NCBI GenBank assembly: GCA_015501605.1
Contig: JADNRZ010000024.1
Span: 1 to 64,000 of the forward strand
DNA length: 64,000 nt
Reading direction: 5' to 3'
Origin: Panaeolus papilionaceus
Taxonomy: Eukaryota > Basidiomycota > Agaricomycetes > Agaricales
Below are positions 32,046 through 43,332 of this stretch, one piece after another. Numbering within the stretch: the stretch's first letter is position 1; each line of letters begins with the position of its first letter. A program made the translations under genes and the position numbers. The notes beneath the pieces were generated by a model. It did not search any database and was not told the origin of the DNA. It saw nothing but the letters and a program-made list of their open reading frames with translations.

Positions 32046-35000
32046 CTACCACAGTGTCTGATATCCGTACTTATTGCGGTGATTGTTCAAAAGGAATCTT
32101 GTAGAGGAATCCAGCGCAGTTTCAGGAGTACAACCGTCAGGAGGCGATTCCCGCCCATAGAACGGTATCAACATGCAGGCTTGACGAATATCGGATAACA
32201 GTATGATTGCCCCTGGAATCCTTCCACTCACAGACCTCCTTGCAGTTTGAATCATGTACATCCCGCACTCTTCATTATGAGGGCTTTGGGGTGTAGGCGC
32301 ATACCATTCAACATATGCCAGTGCATCAGAGCTCCACGTTATCGGTCGGTCTCGTTGCCCAAATTTGGTCTGTAGCTTTTCCGGAGACGAAAAAATAACC
32401 CGCACACGGCCGATACGTGTACCTGCAGGCTGAGCATTAATGGCTTGAGGGATAGAATAGGGGGGGAACAGGCTTACCAGTGAGACCGGTGGACTCGGCA
32501 TCAACTCCAGTGATAGCCACAACAGTGTCAAACCGGCCCTGTGGAGTAAGGGGGGATTTGCGCACAGCCTTGACAATGTCCTTGTCGGCTTCACGGTCGT
32601 GGAGTGCAGTGGAGTGAAAACGAAACAGTTTGTATATGTGAACACTTTCTATAGGGAGCGTGTATTTCTCCAAGTCCCTCAGAGGTATTCGTTGAGAGGG
32701 TGGCAAGCAGTTGTTGATATAGAATTTTAAAGCATGATCAAAATCAGGAGCACAGTGAAGATCCATGATCGTCGAGATACTTGAGGAGGGAAAGGCGGGA
32801 TGTTTCGAGATAATGATCATGGACTTAAAAAGGTCTTTCTTACTTCCAGGTTGCGTGTTGACATCCTGAGCTGTTCCATCATCGTTTCCTGAAGGTTGGG
32901 ATACGCCAGCCAAATCCAAGACCCTCATTGAACGGTTGTCGAGAGTTGCAGAACCCTGACGATCACCAGCTGTTTGAACTGTATCTTTTGTCGATGCGTC
33001 CTGAGCCTGCATCGCCGCCAGATACGCCACTACTTCCTGCCGTGTTAGGTACTGAATCATCTGCGGGAACGCGTTCCGTTTGTTGCTGGCCCTCCAGCTG
33101 TTTTTAGCGTAGTCGATATGTAAACGCTCAAACATCTCAGTGTTGTAATTGTCGGTGGTGCCAAACATCTTGATAGATTCGACGTAGTGGAGGAGAGAAT
33201 GAAATTTGGGAATATTAAAATGTTCTCGAGCGCCAACTGTGATAAAGTAATTTTTATTATTGTGGAATTTTGCAAGGGCGTCCTTCAGATATTGAAGCGT
33301 GTGCGTGTTGTGAGACTCGTATTGTGCAATTTGGATGAAGTCCAGTAAACCGGTAATCACTGCGAGTCCTTCCCGGGGGATGATGCCGACGAGACAGCCA
33401 AGAAGAATTTTAGCCATATTCTTCCTTTCGGTGCCTGTAACTTGAGATAGGATCGAGAAGCCGTTTTTGAAGTGACGAACGCCATAGGATGGGGGAAGCA
33501 TAGCGATCTGTTCGTCTAGCTCGGTAGGCAAGATCTTCAAGCACCACGAAATGAGATGCTTGAAAACACCTTGATAAAGCTGATGGAGAACATCAGGTGT
33601 GATGGCTCGGTGAATTTCGCATAGGGGAAGCTCTTTCCAAAACGGGGTTTCAACTTGGGCAGAAACGTCATTCTCCATACACCTCTGATGAAATTGAGCA
33701 GATCGATTACGACGGGGAAGATGCTCTGTTTCTCTTTTCGCTTTGTCGATGACGCCCAGAGTGAACTCGTTGGTCCGTGGGGTTTTGGGCCGAGGCTCTT
33801 CCAGCTCGTGCGCAGCAACACAGCATTTTGGACATGTTCCATATTTAGTGCATGAGATTAGACACTGCTCCGGATAGTCGGCCACATAGCACGACACAAT
33901 TGGGAAAACTTCACGGACAGCACCATCACTGCTCGTCATCTCCACACCTCGCGTCCCAGCTTTGATGAGAGGTTTCAAGATCAGCCGCATGGCTTGGTGA
34001 AAGATCCTTTGGGTCCGGTCTCGTTGTTGTTGTTCTGTTAAACCTTTGGGGGGGACTTTGTCGACAGAGAGATAAGTGATGAGGATGCACACATGTGAGG
34101 ATGGTTTTCTCCTGGTGGCCTTGGGAATATTCCCAATGGTGAGATAGACCGGATAAGCAGATATGCCGCCAACAAATTGGGTGAGCTGTGTTTTGTCGGA
34201 GGCAAGGATGATGGGACAAGCAGTTCCACCAGGACTTGCCCTATCAATATACATCTGAGAGACAATGAGAAACGGAAAACAGCAGCTTTGTGATACCTCA
34301 CCTGAAGAGCGTGCCACCATTGGCCTGTCCACATCTCGTTGTATATGCGACCCGTTTTTGTTTTGTCAGTGAAAACCTTGACAGGAGCGAATTTCATCTG
34401 GGGAGAGAGGACAGGATCCCGCCAAATAGCTTTGATAGCTTCCATGGGGTTATGATGATAAATGGTGAAGGTATCTTTGGGGCGATCGTCAAAACTTAAT
34501 ATCTTTGTCGACCATGGACCGGCTTTGGGCGCCACACCCTCGAAAATTTTGTTGAGAGCCCGGAAGTTATGAAATGACAATCCTAGTTGTGTTACAACCT
34601 AGATATATAAAATGGTTAGTGATGCCGACATATGTTTTATAGAATCAGACGTACAGTAGGTACGGCAAGAAGTTTATCCAGACTGTTGTGACCAACGTCG
34701 GAGGTGATTGCCCAATGAGCGACCTGCCAATCTATGGATGAATTAAATGGGTAAAATGGCGAGTCAAGAGATGCTTGTGTGATTGGAGGTGTTTTCGACG
34801 ACTTGATATTGGAAGGAGGGCTGGGCTCGTATTGGAGCCGCGGGGGTTTGACTTTCTTCCGAATGACTCCTGCGTTTGGATGTTCAACTCTCTCGCGGGT
34901 ATCCTCATCGTCGTCCAAGGTCAGATGCGGTTCGACATGTCCTTGTCGAAGAAGACGATTTGCAGCTGTCTGGGGGCCAGGTCCTTCCTCCCCTATCTCG

Positions 35001-35368
35001 ACTGGCTGAGCAGCAGGCTCTATGATCCCCTCCATCCCATCACCACCATAGAGAGGTAGAAGGGGTTGAATAAATGGACCATGATCCACCTGTTCCATAT
35101 TGAATTCCATCTCGCTCTCGTCCTCCCACCCGTTCTCACTGCTGCCACTATCTTCCTGGTCAGAATCGCTATCACCAATCGCATATCCATCTTCCTCGTC
35201 AGATGTATCGCTGGTTGAGTGCATGGCGTTGTCGGCGGCGAGTTGAGCCACCTCCGCCTGGAAAAGCTGCGAACATAGTTTAGAGCTGGCCAGGTGGTGG
35301 TTCAAATAACGTCCATTTTTGAAGGACTTTGAGCATCCAAACGGACAAAAAACAGGAGCATCTGACAT
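32046..35368 (-). CDS. Plavaka transposase, four exons, 1,054 residues, intact
   Basis: Exons are 34655-35368, 34302-34598, 32478-34254 and 32046-32422; all introns are GT-AG and the total is 3,165 bases, exactly 1,055 codons. The N-terminus has a C2HC zinc finger (C8, C12, H25, C32), then an acidic and Pro-rich linker. The core shows the family's conserved blocks: MEAIKAIWRDP, MWTGQWWHALQ, LASDKTQLTQFVGG, AYPVYLTIGNIPK and CILITYLSVDK. These are followed by ITPDVLHQLYQGVFKHL, FHSLLHYVESIKMFG and NTEMFERLHIDYAK. The last exon carries the usual LAYVEWYAP and a C-terminal block ending NKYGYQTLW. Plavaka is a CACTA-related DNA transposase family of Agaricomycetes. An upstream in-frame ATG at 35404 would add 12 residues; the downstream one is preferred because the zinc finger follows at once. 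I did not find the element's terminal repeats. No break is visible, so it may be active. Confidence 0.9.
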
Positions 35369-35668
35369 GATGAATGATGGGGCGAGTGGAGAAAGGGAAC
35401 ACACTTATACGCAACCAAACTTGTGGGTAAATGGAAATTTTTGGAGCAACACGAAAATACATACATCAAGCAAGACGAAAATACAATATGAGACAAATTC
35501 CGTGCAAGCATTGTGAATGGGTGAGACTGTTGTACATTGGTGATGCACTGATGTCAATGTGGTGCGCCGGTGAAGATGATAATAATCGTAAGTCAACCGG
35601 GATGAGAACACGAGGCAGACCCATACATCGTTTATCAATAAATATGTGGTTGGTAGAGACGGGCTCAT
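35369..35668. other. Upstream region of the Plavaka gene
   Basis: About 300 bp between the Plavaka start and the adjacent zinc-finger fragment. It presumably holds the promoter and perhaps the 5' terminus of the element, but I recognised neither. Confidence 0.3.
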
Positions 35669-35917
35669 TTATGCCGCGCCCTTATCTTCAACTATCGAGG
35701 AACAGGTTAGGAATATAACAAAAGAAAGAAATAAGCCTCTCACTCTGCTACCATGCAGCCCATCTGGATAAGGACTCCAATGTCGCGAGGCATTCATGAA
35801 CGCATTTAGTTGTCGTTCAATTCGGGCTGAGCAGATTGAAGAAGTCCGTAAATGCTGGTTTAATGCCCTCGAAGTCTTGAAATACTTTCTGCAATCAGCA
35901 GGACAATGATGAAACAT
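35669..35917 (-). pseudogene. Plavaka N-terminal zinc-finger fragment
   Basis: The frame beginning MFHHCPADCRKYF resembles the zinc-finger start of the adjacent Plavaka protein: Cys pair, Phe, then a basic helix with NQHLRTSSIC. A GT donor follows the DGLHG codons near 35755. No catalytic exons follow before the complete gene begins, so this is a truncated second copy of the 5' exon on the same strand. It could instead be the first exon of a short zinc-finger protein. Confidence 0.5.
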
Positions 35918-36057
35918 GATCTTGAAGGTGACCGATGATGATTGTAGTGAGTTGAGTGATGAATACGGGCAACACCAACATTGACATAAGGTGTGAAAAT
36001 TCTCGCCACATGACTTAATTTTAATTTCACAAGATGGCCACTTGTACTAGTTGTATC

Positions 36058-36786
36058 TCAACGACTACTGTAACCATTGTCATTCTCTGACTCCAAGTTA
36101 GCCACCGTGTCTACAAGACCCAGAATGTCCCCCATCTCCAAATACTTTTTAGTGACACCCTCGAGGCGATAAGTTAACATGGCAATGGTGGCCTCAGCCT
36201 GACGGAGCTGATTTTGTAGATTCAGATTCAAACCTCTCAGCACGTCGCACTGTTTTCGATAAAATTCCAAGCCCTGCAACTGAGTGGATGACATCGGTTT
36301 CCTTCCCCTCTTCAAAGAAAAACCTGTCCATGTGAGAGGGTCCTCATCCTGAAGGATAACGGCTCCAAAAGCATCGATTCGCTGGTGCTCAGGTCCTGCA
36401 GTGCCGACTGTTCCTTCTTTGGTACTCGTGGTTTCCTGGGCGTGTTGTTCAATGGCTGGTGATTGGACTGCCGGCTGTGTATCGGACTCTATGGCTTGGT
36501 GGAAAGTGGTGTTGGTGGCTGCGAGACTCGGAGAGGAGGGGTAGGTTTGATAATTTAAAACTGGATCACTGCAAGTGTGGTATGTAGCTTAGTAGAGCCA
36601 GGGGGTTCAGGTTAGCATAAAACACACGCACCCCATAGCAGATTCTGGGTCACCTCCGTATTCGCTGGACGAATGGAAACCTTTGAAATAACCAGGGGAT
36701 GAGGTTGGGTATCCCGTTGCAAAGCCGGAGTTGGAAAGGTCCGTGGCATCATGCCCCATTCTTCGAAAACCTAAAGGTGTGGACAT
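36058..36786 (-). CDS. Unrecognised coiled-coil protein, two exons, 221 residues
   Basis: Exon 1 (36632-36786) starts MSTPLGFRRMGHDATD and is Gly/Ser/Tyr-rich. A GTGCGT to TTGCAG intron joins it to exon 2 (36058-36568). Total length is 666 bases, exactly 222 codons. The second exon has a disordered, Thr/Glu/Gln-rich stretch, then DPLTWTGFSLKRGRKPMSS and a helix (GLEFYRKQCDVLRGLNLNLQ onward) with heptad spacing to about residue 190, ending NDNGYSSR. KRGRKP could be an AT-hook-like or nuclear signal motif. No domain is recognised. Similar short proteins may exist near transposons in this group, but I cannot verify that here. The frame is intact, so it is probably a real gene. Confidence 0.6.
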
Positions 36787-37164
36787 GGTAATTAGGCTGT
36801 AGAGAACTTCGGCGTGACAATGGTCGTTGTTGAAAACCTCAATGAAAAGAATGCCGAACAACGAACACCACCATTTTAACGTGTTTCTGCGACCCTTGAA
36901 CTGATTGAATAAAATGACTTAAAGTTCCTACAAGGACACTGCCAGACGACGTGACGTGATCGCGAGAGGTTGCTCAGTACTGAAAATAGCATCTTTAACT
37001 ACAACAAACACTTGCTTAACTTCAAGCTGTCCAAATTGATGAGATACAGTGACCTCACTGTGACTAGTATGTGCCTGTGATGGTCGTGTTGCCCTTTTTG
37101 GGCTTTTGATGTAGCGATGCAGAGGTCAAATATGTAATAGCAAGTAGGCAAGTAATAAATATCT

Positions 37165-37610
37165 TCAAGAAGCCTTGAATAGACATTGGGTGACCTTGCA
37201 AAATGTAGAGTGACTTCGCAAGACTCTGAAAAGACTTTGCAAAGACTCACTATATTTTTGAAGCTTTGGGAAGATACGAAAGTTTCTGGGAGATACCAAA
37301 AAATTACAAAAGTCTCCGGGAGATACCAAAGAGATATAAAAGCTTCCCGGAGATACTGGAAAGTCACCTGTTCCCAAGTGCCTTTTTGTGATGGAGGGGA
37401 TGGATGAACAAAAGGCGGGAAATGTGTCAGTACTCAGGGGGACGGGGGAAGTGAGGCGAACATCGTGGAGGATGGAAGTGATGGTGGGAAGGGTGCTATG
37501 CAGTTCAAGGTGATATCCACGAGACGGGAAGAGGGTGGGAGAGGGCGGGAGGATGGGAGAGATGGTGGGAAGGGTGCTATGCAGTTCACGGTGATATCCA
37601 AGTAGCCAGA
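37165..37610. repeat. Tandem repeats: 30-bp units and an 81-bp direct duplication
   Basis: Three 30-bp units start at 37281, 37311 and 37341, sharing GGGAGATACCAAA-type cores, with a partial unit at about 37262. Further right, GATGGTGGGAAGGGTGCTATG occurs at 37480 and again at 37561, the two copies 81 bp apart and each followed by GCAGTTCA and GGTGATATCCA. On the minus strand the 30-bp units stay open as a 10-residue repeat of the form VSPxxF, but no flanking gene supports real coding. Confidence 0.7.
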
Positions 37611-40454
37611 TATGCCGTTCGGTGACAAAGACACCCGAGGTTGAAGACGAGGAGAAGTGATAAGTCCAGAGATATTGAAGTATATCTCCAGGAGTACATA
37701 AAATAGGAAGAACAAGAGCCAATTAGTTGGCCGAGAGTGACTTGGTCCTGCCAGCTAATTTGCCAGATAGTGTGGGACCCTTAGGTGTTATTGGGCCTCT
37801 AATCCTGTCACCCAGCAACATACATTTAGGGTCAAAGTTAGGCACATTTTCGGAAGGAAAAAAACCATTGGAGCATGTACATTATATCATGGGGATAGTC
37901 GTTTGAGCATTCACTAAGGTGCACATCTCCATCTCCGTCTCAAATCAAACAAGCTTGGTTGACTTCCGAGCCCAATCCGAAGTCTTGCATGGGAAACACC
38001 ATTAAGCAGTCTTAACCTTAGTATTCTGAGATTTCATATATTCCACCCATTTTATCTACTTGTATTTGATGATACAACATCCTCCGTCTCACAGTGATAA
38101 GTAATATACCCTTATACCTGTCTCGATTCCATTCTTGAGGTCTCACTTGAAGCTATGGAGTTTGAAGTGTAGCGAGTGGTGGAGATGGTGAGGAGTATGA
38201 GTGACAGTGTTCCTATTTGGGATGTGGAAGGTCGCGCGTGCGTGATGCGCTGATGCACAGTTGAGTGTGCTGCACGATTAGTTGCTTGAGCATTGAGCTC
38301 GTTCAGTGATGAAGAGGATATTTAAGATGAAATAAGTGAAATAAAAGAGTGATAAGATAAATGAATTAAACAAGTGGCTTACATGAGCGACTCAAGTATC
38401 TATTCCACAACACCCTCCGATGAAACTTATCCCCGGGGTGGTATTACCACTCCTCTGCTCACTGCGACAGAGCATTCAGTCCAAATACTACAACCTCAGC
38501 TCCGATTGTCACCTGACATTCAACCCCCTCCGATACATTTCAGCAATGTCACCTCCAACCTCATTAGTGACTGTGGTCGGCAGTTGTCTCTCATATCCTC
38601 TCCGACACCACTTAGATCCCTCCAACTCCTCCAGCAACGGTCACATGCCAACCAGTATCGTTAGGTTATCGGTGGCACCTAGATAAGTAATTACTAGTAC
38701 TACATTACTATAACACTAATGGTCTAATAAAGGCGCTATAGTGACGCCCCAGACGCCTTAATCTAACAGCCAGTTCTGTCAGTGACTACAGAACAGACGG
38801 CCTCATTACAGTGGGTCGTTCTATGGCATCGAGTTGGTCCCTACACTGTTGATTTCATATGTGACTTTTGGTACTCATTGCACTCATTGGTACTTACTTG
38901 ATAGATATTTCCCTGGAAAGGGCACTTGATGCATTGGATGGTCTTGATGAGTTGAAGTTATCAAAGCAAACTTCACTGAAGATGAAATGAATTCTGAGTC
39001 TGAGGACAAGTGGTAATACAATTACACTCTCACTAGCAGTGTAAAATACCCTCATTACAATGTATTCCCTTGCATGGTGCTTGTTGGCTTCAAGTTTGAG
39101 ATATGAGTGGTGATTAGAGAACAAGTGGTCCTCATATATACCTAGTTGGATATGTGGTTAAATGTCAAAAGGGTATTTTATCCAATATACTTGTGTATAT
39201 GAGCTAGGATTGTTTTCACAACATACTGTTTCCGTCATCTAGGATCACCGAATTCACATGCACTTACAGTCTACACTCAGGGAATTTTACCTTCATTAGC
39301 GCTTGACACAGGGTGGGCAGTGTTGAAATTTGCGAAGAAAGCGCACGGTGTGGGAGAGCCGCAGTGAGTATGGGCTTGGGATAGTGTGCATGTGCGCAAG
39401 CGTGTAAAATATACCATGCACCAATAACGCACACACCCACGAACAACGATACAGATGGCACACAACCGCAACAACAATGCACAACAACAACAGCAATGAC
39501 AATGCACCAAGATGACTACACCAACCATGACCACAAATATGACGATGATGAGGATAACAATAACAACACGCAGATGACACATGACAAGCTATGACAGCAA
39601 CAATGAGCAAATGGGACTGGGTAGAGGTGGGGATGGGGATACGAGGTGGAGTGGAGGGAAGGCGAGACGAAATGGGGAGAGGGAGAGAGATGGCAACAAG
39701 GTGATGGCGACGAACAAGGCCACGACGGTGAATGACACACACACTAAGCCGAATACAACCACTCACGCCAGTTGAACGTTCATTGCTTAATTTTCATAAC
39801 CATGCACACAACCACAAACAACCAGTGATGCCAACTCAACATGTTGGTATTTGCGGTCATCTGTGTTGTTTACATGTCCGGTGGGTGGTTTGATTGTAGG
39901 GCTGCGCACCATACCCGTTGGAAGTTGGACTGTCTACGGGTCGGGTTGGATTTTTGTTTATCGACTACAGTACGGGACGGGTGTTTTAACAGGTGTCAAC
40001 GACTGTAACGGGTTTACAGGTCATCTCCAGTCAGAGATATTGTATCACAACGGTTATGGTTGGAATTGATGTATAGCATTGCCTTTTATTACCTATAGTG
40101 TTTTACAGACAGGCTGAAGGCAAGGTGGTAACCCCAGTAGCTTGTTGAAGTCCAGTTAAATTATCAAAATGTCACCTCTTGCATGATGTAATAGTGCCCC
40201 TGTTTGGTGTTGGCTGCAAACAAAAGTTGTAGAGGCACAAATTTATTTAACACAGGTCTTCTACTGACAATGCAGACAGCATGTAAACTAGTATTACACA
40301 AGGGCATATCGGAAGCCATCCATCTCAGCACCATCTATGGGCGTTAAGGTCAATTACCTGTCAACGGCCGTTTTCGAACTGGCAGTGACGGGTGACGACT
40401 GTTGGTTCTACGGCCATTTTTTGGCCCTCCAAAATCAATGACGGTACGGGATGG
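37611..40454. other. Gene-poor region with low-complexity tracts
   Basis: No supported gene. About 39420-39600 is rich in CAACAA/ACAATG words. An open frame on the plus strand (38374-38664) shows no motif I know. The words CATTTTCGGAAGG and a TTTCACCTC-type block near 37850-37950 resemble 5100-5200, suggesting a diverged dispersed repeat, not resolved by eye. Confidence 0.3.
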
Positions 40455-41468
40455 TAGACTGGTGACCATCCCTCGCGAGGCAAGGGCCTCGTAGAGGGAC
40501 TGGGAAAGCAGGTAATCCGTTGAGGAGAGACTTGTTACGATCGAAACAAATGATAAATATTTTTTTACAATCGATCACGTTGCACCATATATGGGGAGCG
40601 TGGTGATCGAGAAGTGATCGCATGTGCACGCTGCAGCGCATGGACTTCGAAGAAGAGTTGCAAATACACATAATGAGCCTGTAAGAGCACAATGGTGTTG
40701 ATTACCCCCCCAGTGGCACTATGCAACACTACTACAGTACTATGGGAGCTGACTCGAGCAAAAACAACGATGAGCGGCCTGCCAAAGACTCCTCTCCACC
40801 CATGACCAACGTTCGAAGGCCATACTGTGTTTCAAAATCGTTGGCCTGACTAGACTGTAATCGCTTTAAGGGGGAGATATTGTGCTCTGATGCAAGCACT
40901 GAGAGCAATGGGAAGCGTCTTTCCGCTGCCTGTTCCCGCAGAAACCAGGACATCCTTCGGATGAAAACATTCCACCAGCATTGACTTCAGCTGCATTTCT
41001 CTTGGAACTTGAGCACTGGACGTTACAATAGAGCAGATGAGGCTGATCTGAAGGCAGAAGATCAGCTCCGATAACAATAGCAATTGGAAGTATGGTACTG
41101 GAAGCTGTTCTATGATGTTCTGACTCGTCGCCAGGCTCTGGATCTGGACATTGGTGGCTTTTCTAATGATTTGAAGGTGGGAACATATCTCAGACTGTAG
41201 CAGGCTCATGATAGAACACAAAAGAGAGGTGAATGTATCGAGAGGGACTTGATACAAAGTAAAGAACACTTTGCGCGCCATCTGAGCACGCTTGCCAATG
41301 ACGACTTTCCTTTTTTAGATCTGATCTGATTGATGCGCTAAGACTTAGCAGAAATTTGTAAGCATTTGATGTTATTTTTCAATCGTAACAAGTCTCCCCT
41401 CACGGGATTACCTGCTTTCCCAGTCCCTCTATGAGGCCCTCACCTCACGAGGGATGGTCACCAGTCTA
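40455..41468 (-). mobile_element. 1.0-kb element with about 92-bp TIRs carrying a helicase fragment
   Basis: The left end begins TAGACTGGTGACCATCCC (40455) and the right end, read on the minus strand, begins with the same sequence from 41468. The two arms match for about 92 bp with eight mismatches seen by eye, then diverge after CTTGTTACGAT. The flanking 4-mers ATGG (40451-40454 and 41469-41472) could be a target duplication. The interior holds a broken RecQ-like helicase fragment and no transposase, so the element is non-autonomous. I cannot place it in a superfamily from the ends alone. Confidence 0.8.
40732..41281 (-). pseudogene. RecQ-like DEAD-box helicase fragment (N-terminal ATPase motifs)
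   Basis: The minus-strand frame includes VPREMQLKSMLVECFHPKD followed by VSAGTGSGKTLPIAL, the Walker A box and Q-motif region of RecQ-like helicases. A second frame continues with SPLKRLQSSQANDF and YGLRTLV, the usual motif Ia region. The two overlap in different frames near 40880-40900, so a frameshift separates them. Only the first part of the helicase core is present, with no DEAD box or C-terminal domain. It is enclosed by terminal inverted repeats, so it was captured by the element or is all that remains of the element's own helicase. Confidence 0.72.
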
Positions 41469-41944
41469 ATGGGACAGGTGACCCATCAATGGATACTGTT
41501 TAACCGTTGTGACAGTCACAGTGCACAGCCCTAATTGTGGTGTGGTTGGTTGGTCAGTGTGCTGCCATTCCAACCAGTACCCCTACTTGGAAACCCATGT
41601 CTATCACTATCCACAACCCCCACAATTGGAGTCTGTTCCTCCTTTACATTGTACTCGGTCTGATCTAAGGATATCTGATGTTGATTGTTTAGGGTTAGGG
41701 TAGTGGGGTTATGGTATTTTCCGTTTTAGGGTTGCAACTCACACGTGAGAAATAAGGTTTAACAGGCCTCAAATTCCCACACAGCATTAGGGTTTAGATC
41801 AACAATGCAGGTGACAGTATTGCAGCACACACATCATGAATCAAGCTTGGAGAAAAAAATCCTATCATGAAATGTGGACATTTCGAGGGGAATGGGCCCA
41901 ATTTAGAGGGATTTGAAAAAGTTGAGTTCATTGGGACCCGGAAT
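41469..41944. other. Spacer with no supported gene
   Basis: Contains a short TTAGGGTTAGGG word near 41690 and an open plus-strand frame without motifs (41509-41703). Nothing firm was found. Confidence 0.3.
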
Positions 41945-42317
41945 GAGAAAATAATATGCTTTAGGGCTACGAAACGTGCCTGGCGAGTTTTGGCAACGTG
42001 AGAACTCTTTCATTCGTGGGATGAATGAAGGACTAATAGCTATAGGTAACACCAATGCGCAACCAAATATTGATGCTACTGTTGGCCTCAATATTGCAGA
42101 ACAAACATTCACATATAAACTTCGGGGTATTGTATATTATGGCCATTCACACTTTATATCAACACTAATCGATAATAATGACTCTGTATGGGTATATGAT
42201 GGCATAACGAACAATGGTATATCATTGTATATTGGTAAATTAAATGACATAGCACAGTACGATTTAAGCAATCAACACAATAAGCATGCCATTTCAGCTG
42301 TGTATTCCTTGGCTTGA
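41945..42317 (+). pseudogene. C-terminal fragment resembling a ubiquitin-protease-like domain
   Basis: The open frame has YKLRGIVYYGHSHFISTLID followed by VWVYDGITNNG, which resembles the His-box/Asp region of C19-type ubiquitin hydrolases, often met as captured fragments in mushroom genomes. The N-terminal Cys box and most of the domain are missing, and stops occur just upstream, so it is a truncated remnant. The stop is at 42315-42317. Family assignment is tentative; it could be another cysteine-protease-like fold. Confidence 0.45.
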
Positions 42318-43332
42318 GTCTATATATGTGCATATCTCCCCAAGATTATCTTATTGTGATTATAAAATAAAACTTACAGTGTGAATAATCGAATAAAAAA
42401 TAGGACTCATACTGCCGTGCATAGCAACGGCCCATTAAAAGACATACTACAGTGCTACAGCACGCTACAATGCCAAGAGGCAAACTACAGGTGATGGCTC
42501 TCTTGCTACTCAGAGCTACAGGCCAAAATCAGAAATTGCTGATGGACGGTGCGCGACGAAAAAGGAGCACTGGAGGGACCAAGCACGAACTCGAGGGTGG
42601 TATCCTGAGCGAGGTAACCTGATCACGTGAGGTGCCTGGGCACCTCGCCAGGTTCTGATACATATTTCCTGTATTTTGTGCTTTGACCCTTGTTATTGGG
42701 TGGTCCACACTCTGTGTCAACCACCTCCTTCTTCGGAAACGGCTGACTACTATCTTCACCACATCTTTATTCAGTGAATAATAGGTCAGCCCCAAAAGTC
42801 AATGTTTGATTGGCTTATCATTGCACAGCATACCTTTTAAAGGTTTTCGTCCCTGAGGAGTATAAATTGGGGCTGGGGCCAGACGGTTTAATAGGTCCTT
42901 TCTCCCCCCATAACTCATGCCCCGCAATCCCTGTTCATTCTGCTCCCTTCCTATCTACTTCTGTAGCAATAGTAACTCATGAACTGCGAGTATATGTCAT
43001 AAACCCTCCAGAGTCTAATGCAATACTGCCATTTTTTTTCACCCGTGCGCCACACAGAGCGCCACGTCATCCCTTTTTCGCTCATGACTTTGTGTAGTAT
43101 CACCGATGTATCACATCATCTCAAATATAGTTCTATACCCGACTCTTAACAACAGCAGTGAAAAACGAGTATTACATATCTACACGTTGAACAAGGCGGG
43201 TCCAGCACACGATCAAGCCGAGCCATTACCATCCACCAAAATCATCCACTCCCTTCCCTGCTGGCATGAAGCCCAATCTTGACCATCTGCCCCTCTGCCC
43301 GTCATAGCAAACACCAGTTTTATCTTCAGATC
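42318..43332. other. Region without a supported gene
   Basis: Only short open frames. A palindromic GAGGTGCCTGGGCACCTCG occurs near 42630. No RNA gene or repeat of note was recognised. Confidence 0.3.

Noticed and set aside
39264..39766. Cys/Val-rich membrane proteins on the minus strand
   Set aside because: They are translations of CAACAA/ACAATG low-complexity DNA in overlapping frames.
41686..41702. Interstitial telomere repeat (TTAGGG words)
   Set aside because: Only about two units, compatible with chance.
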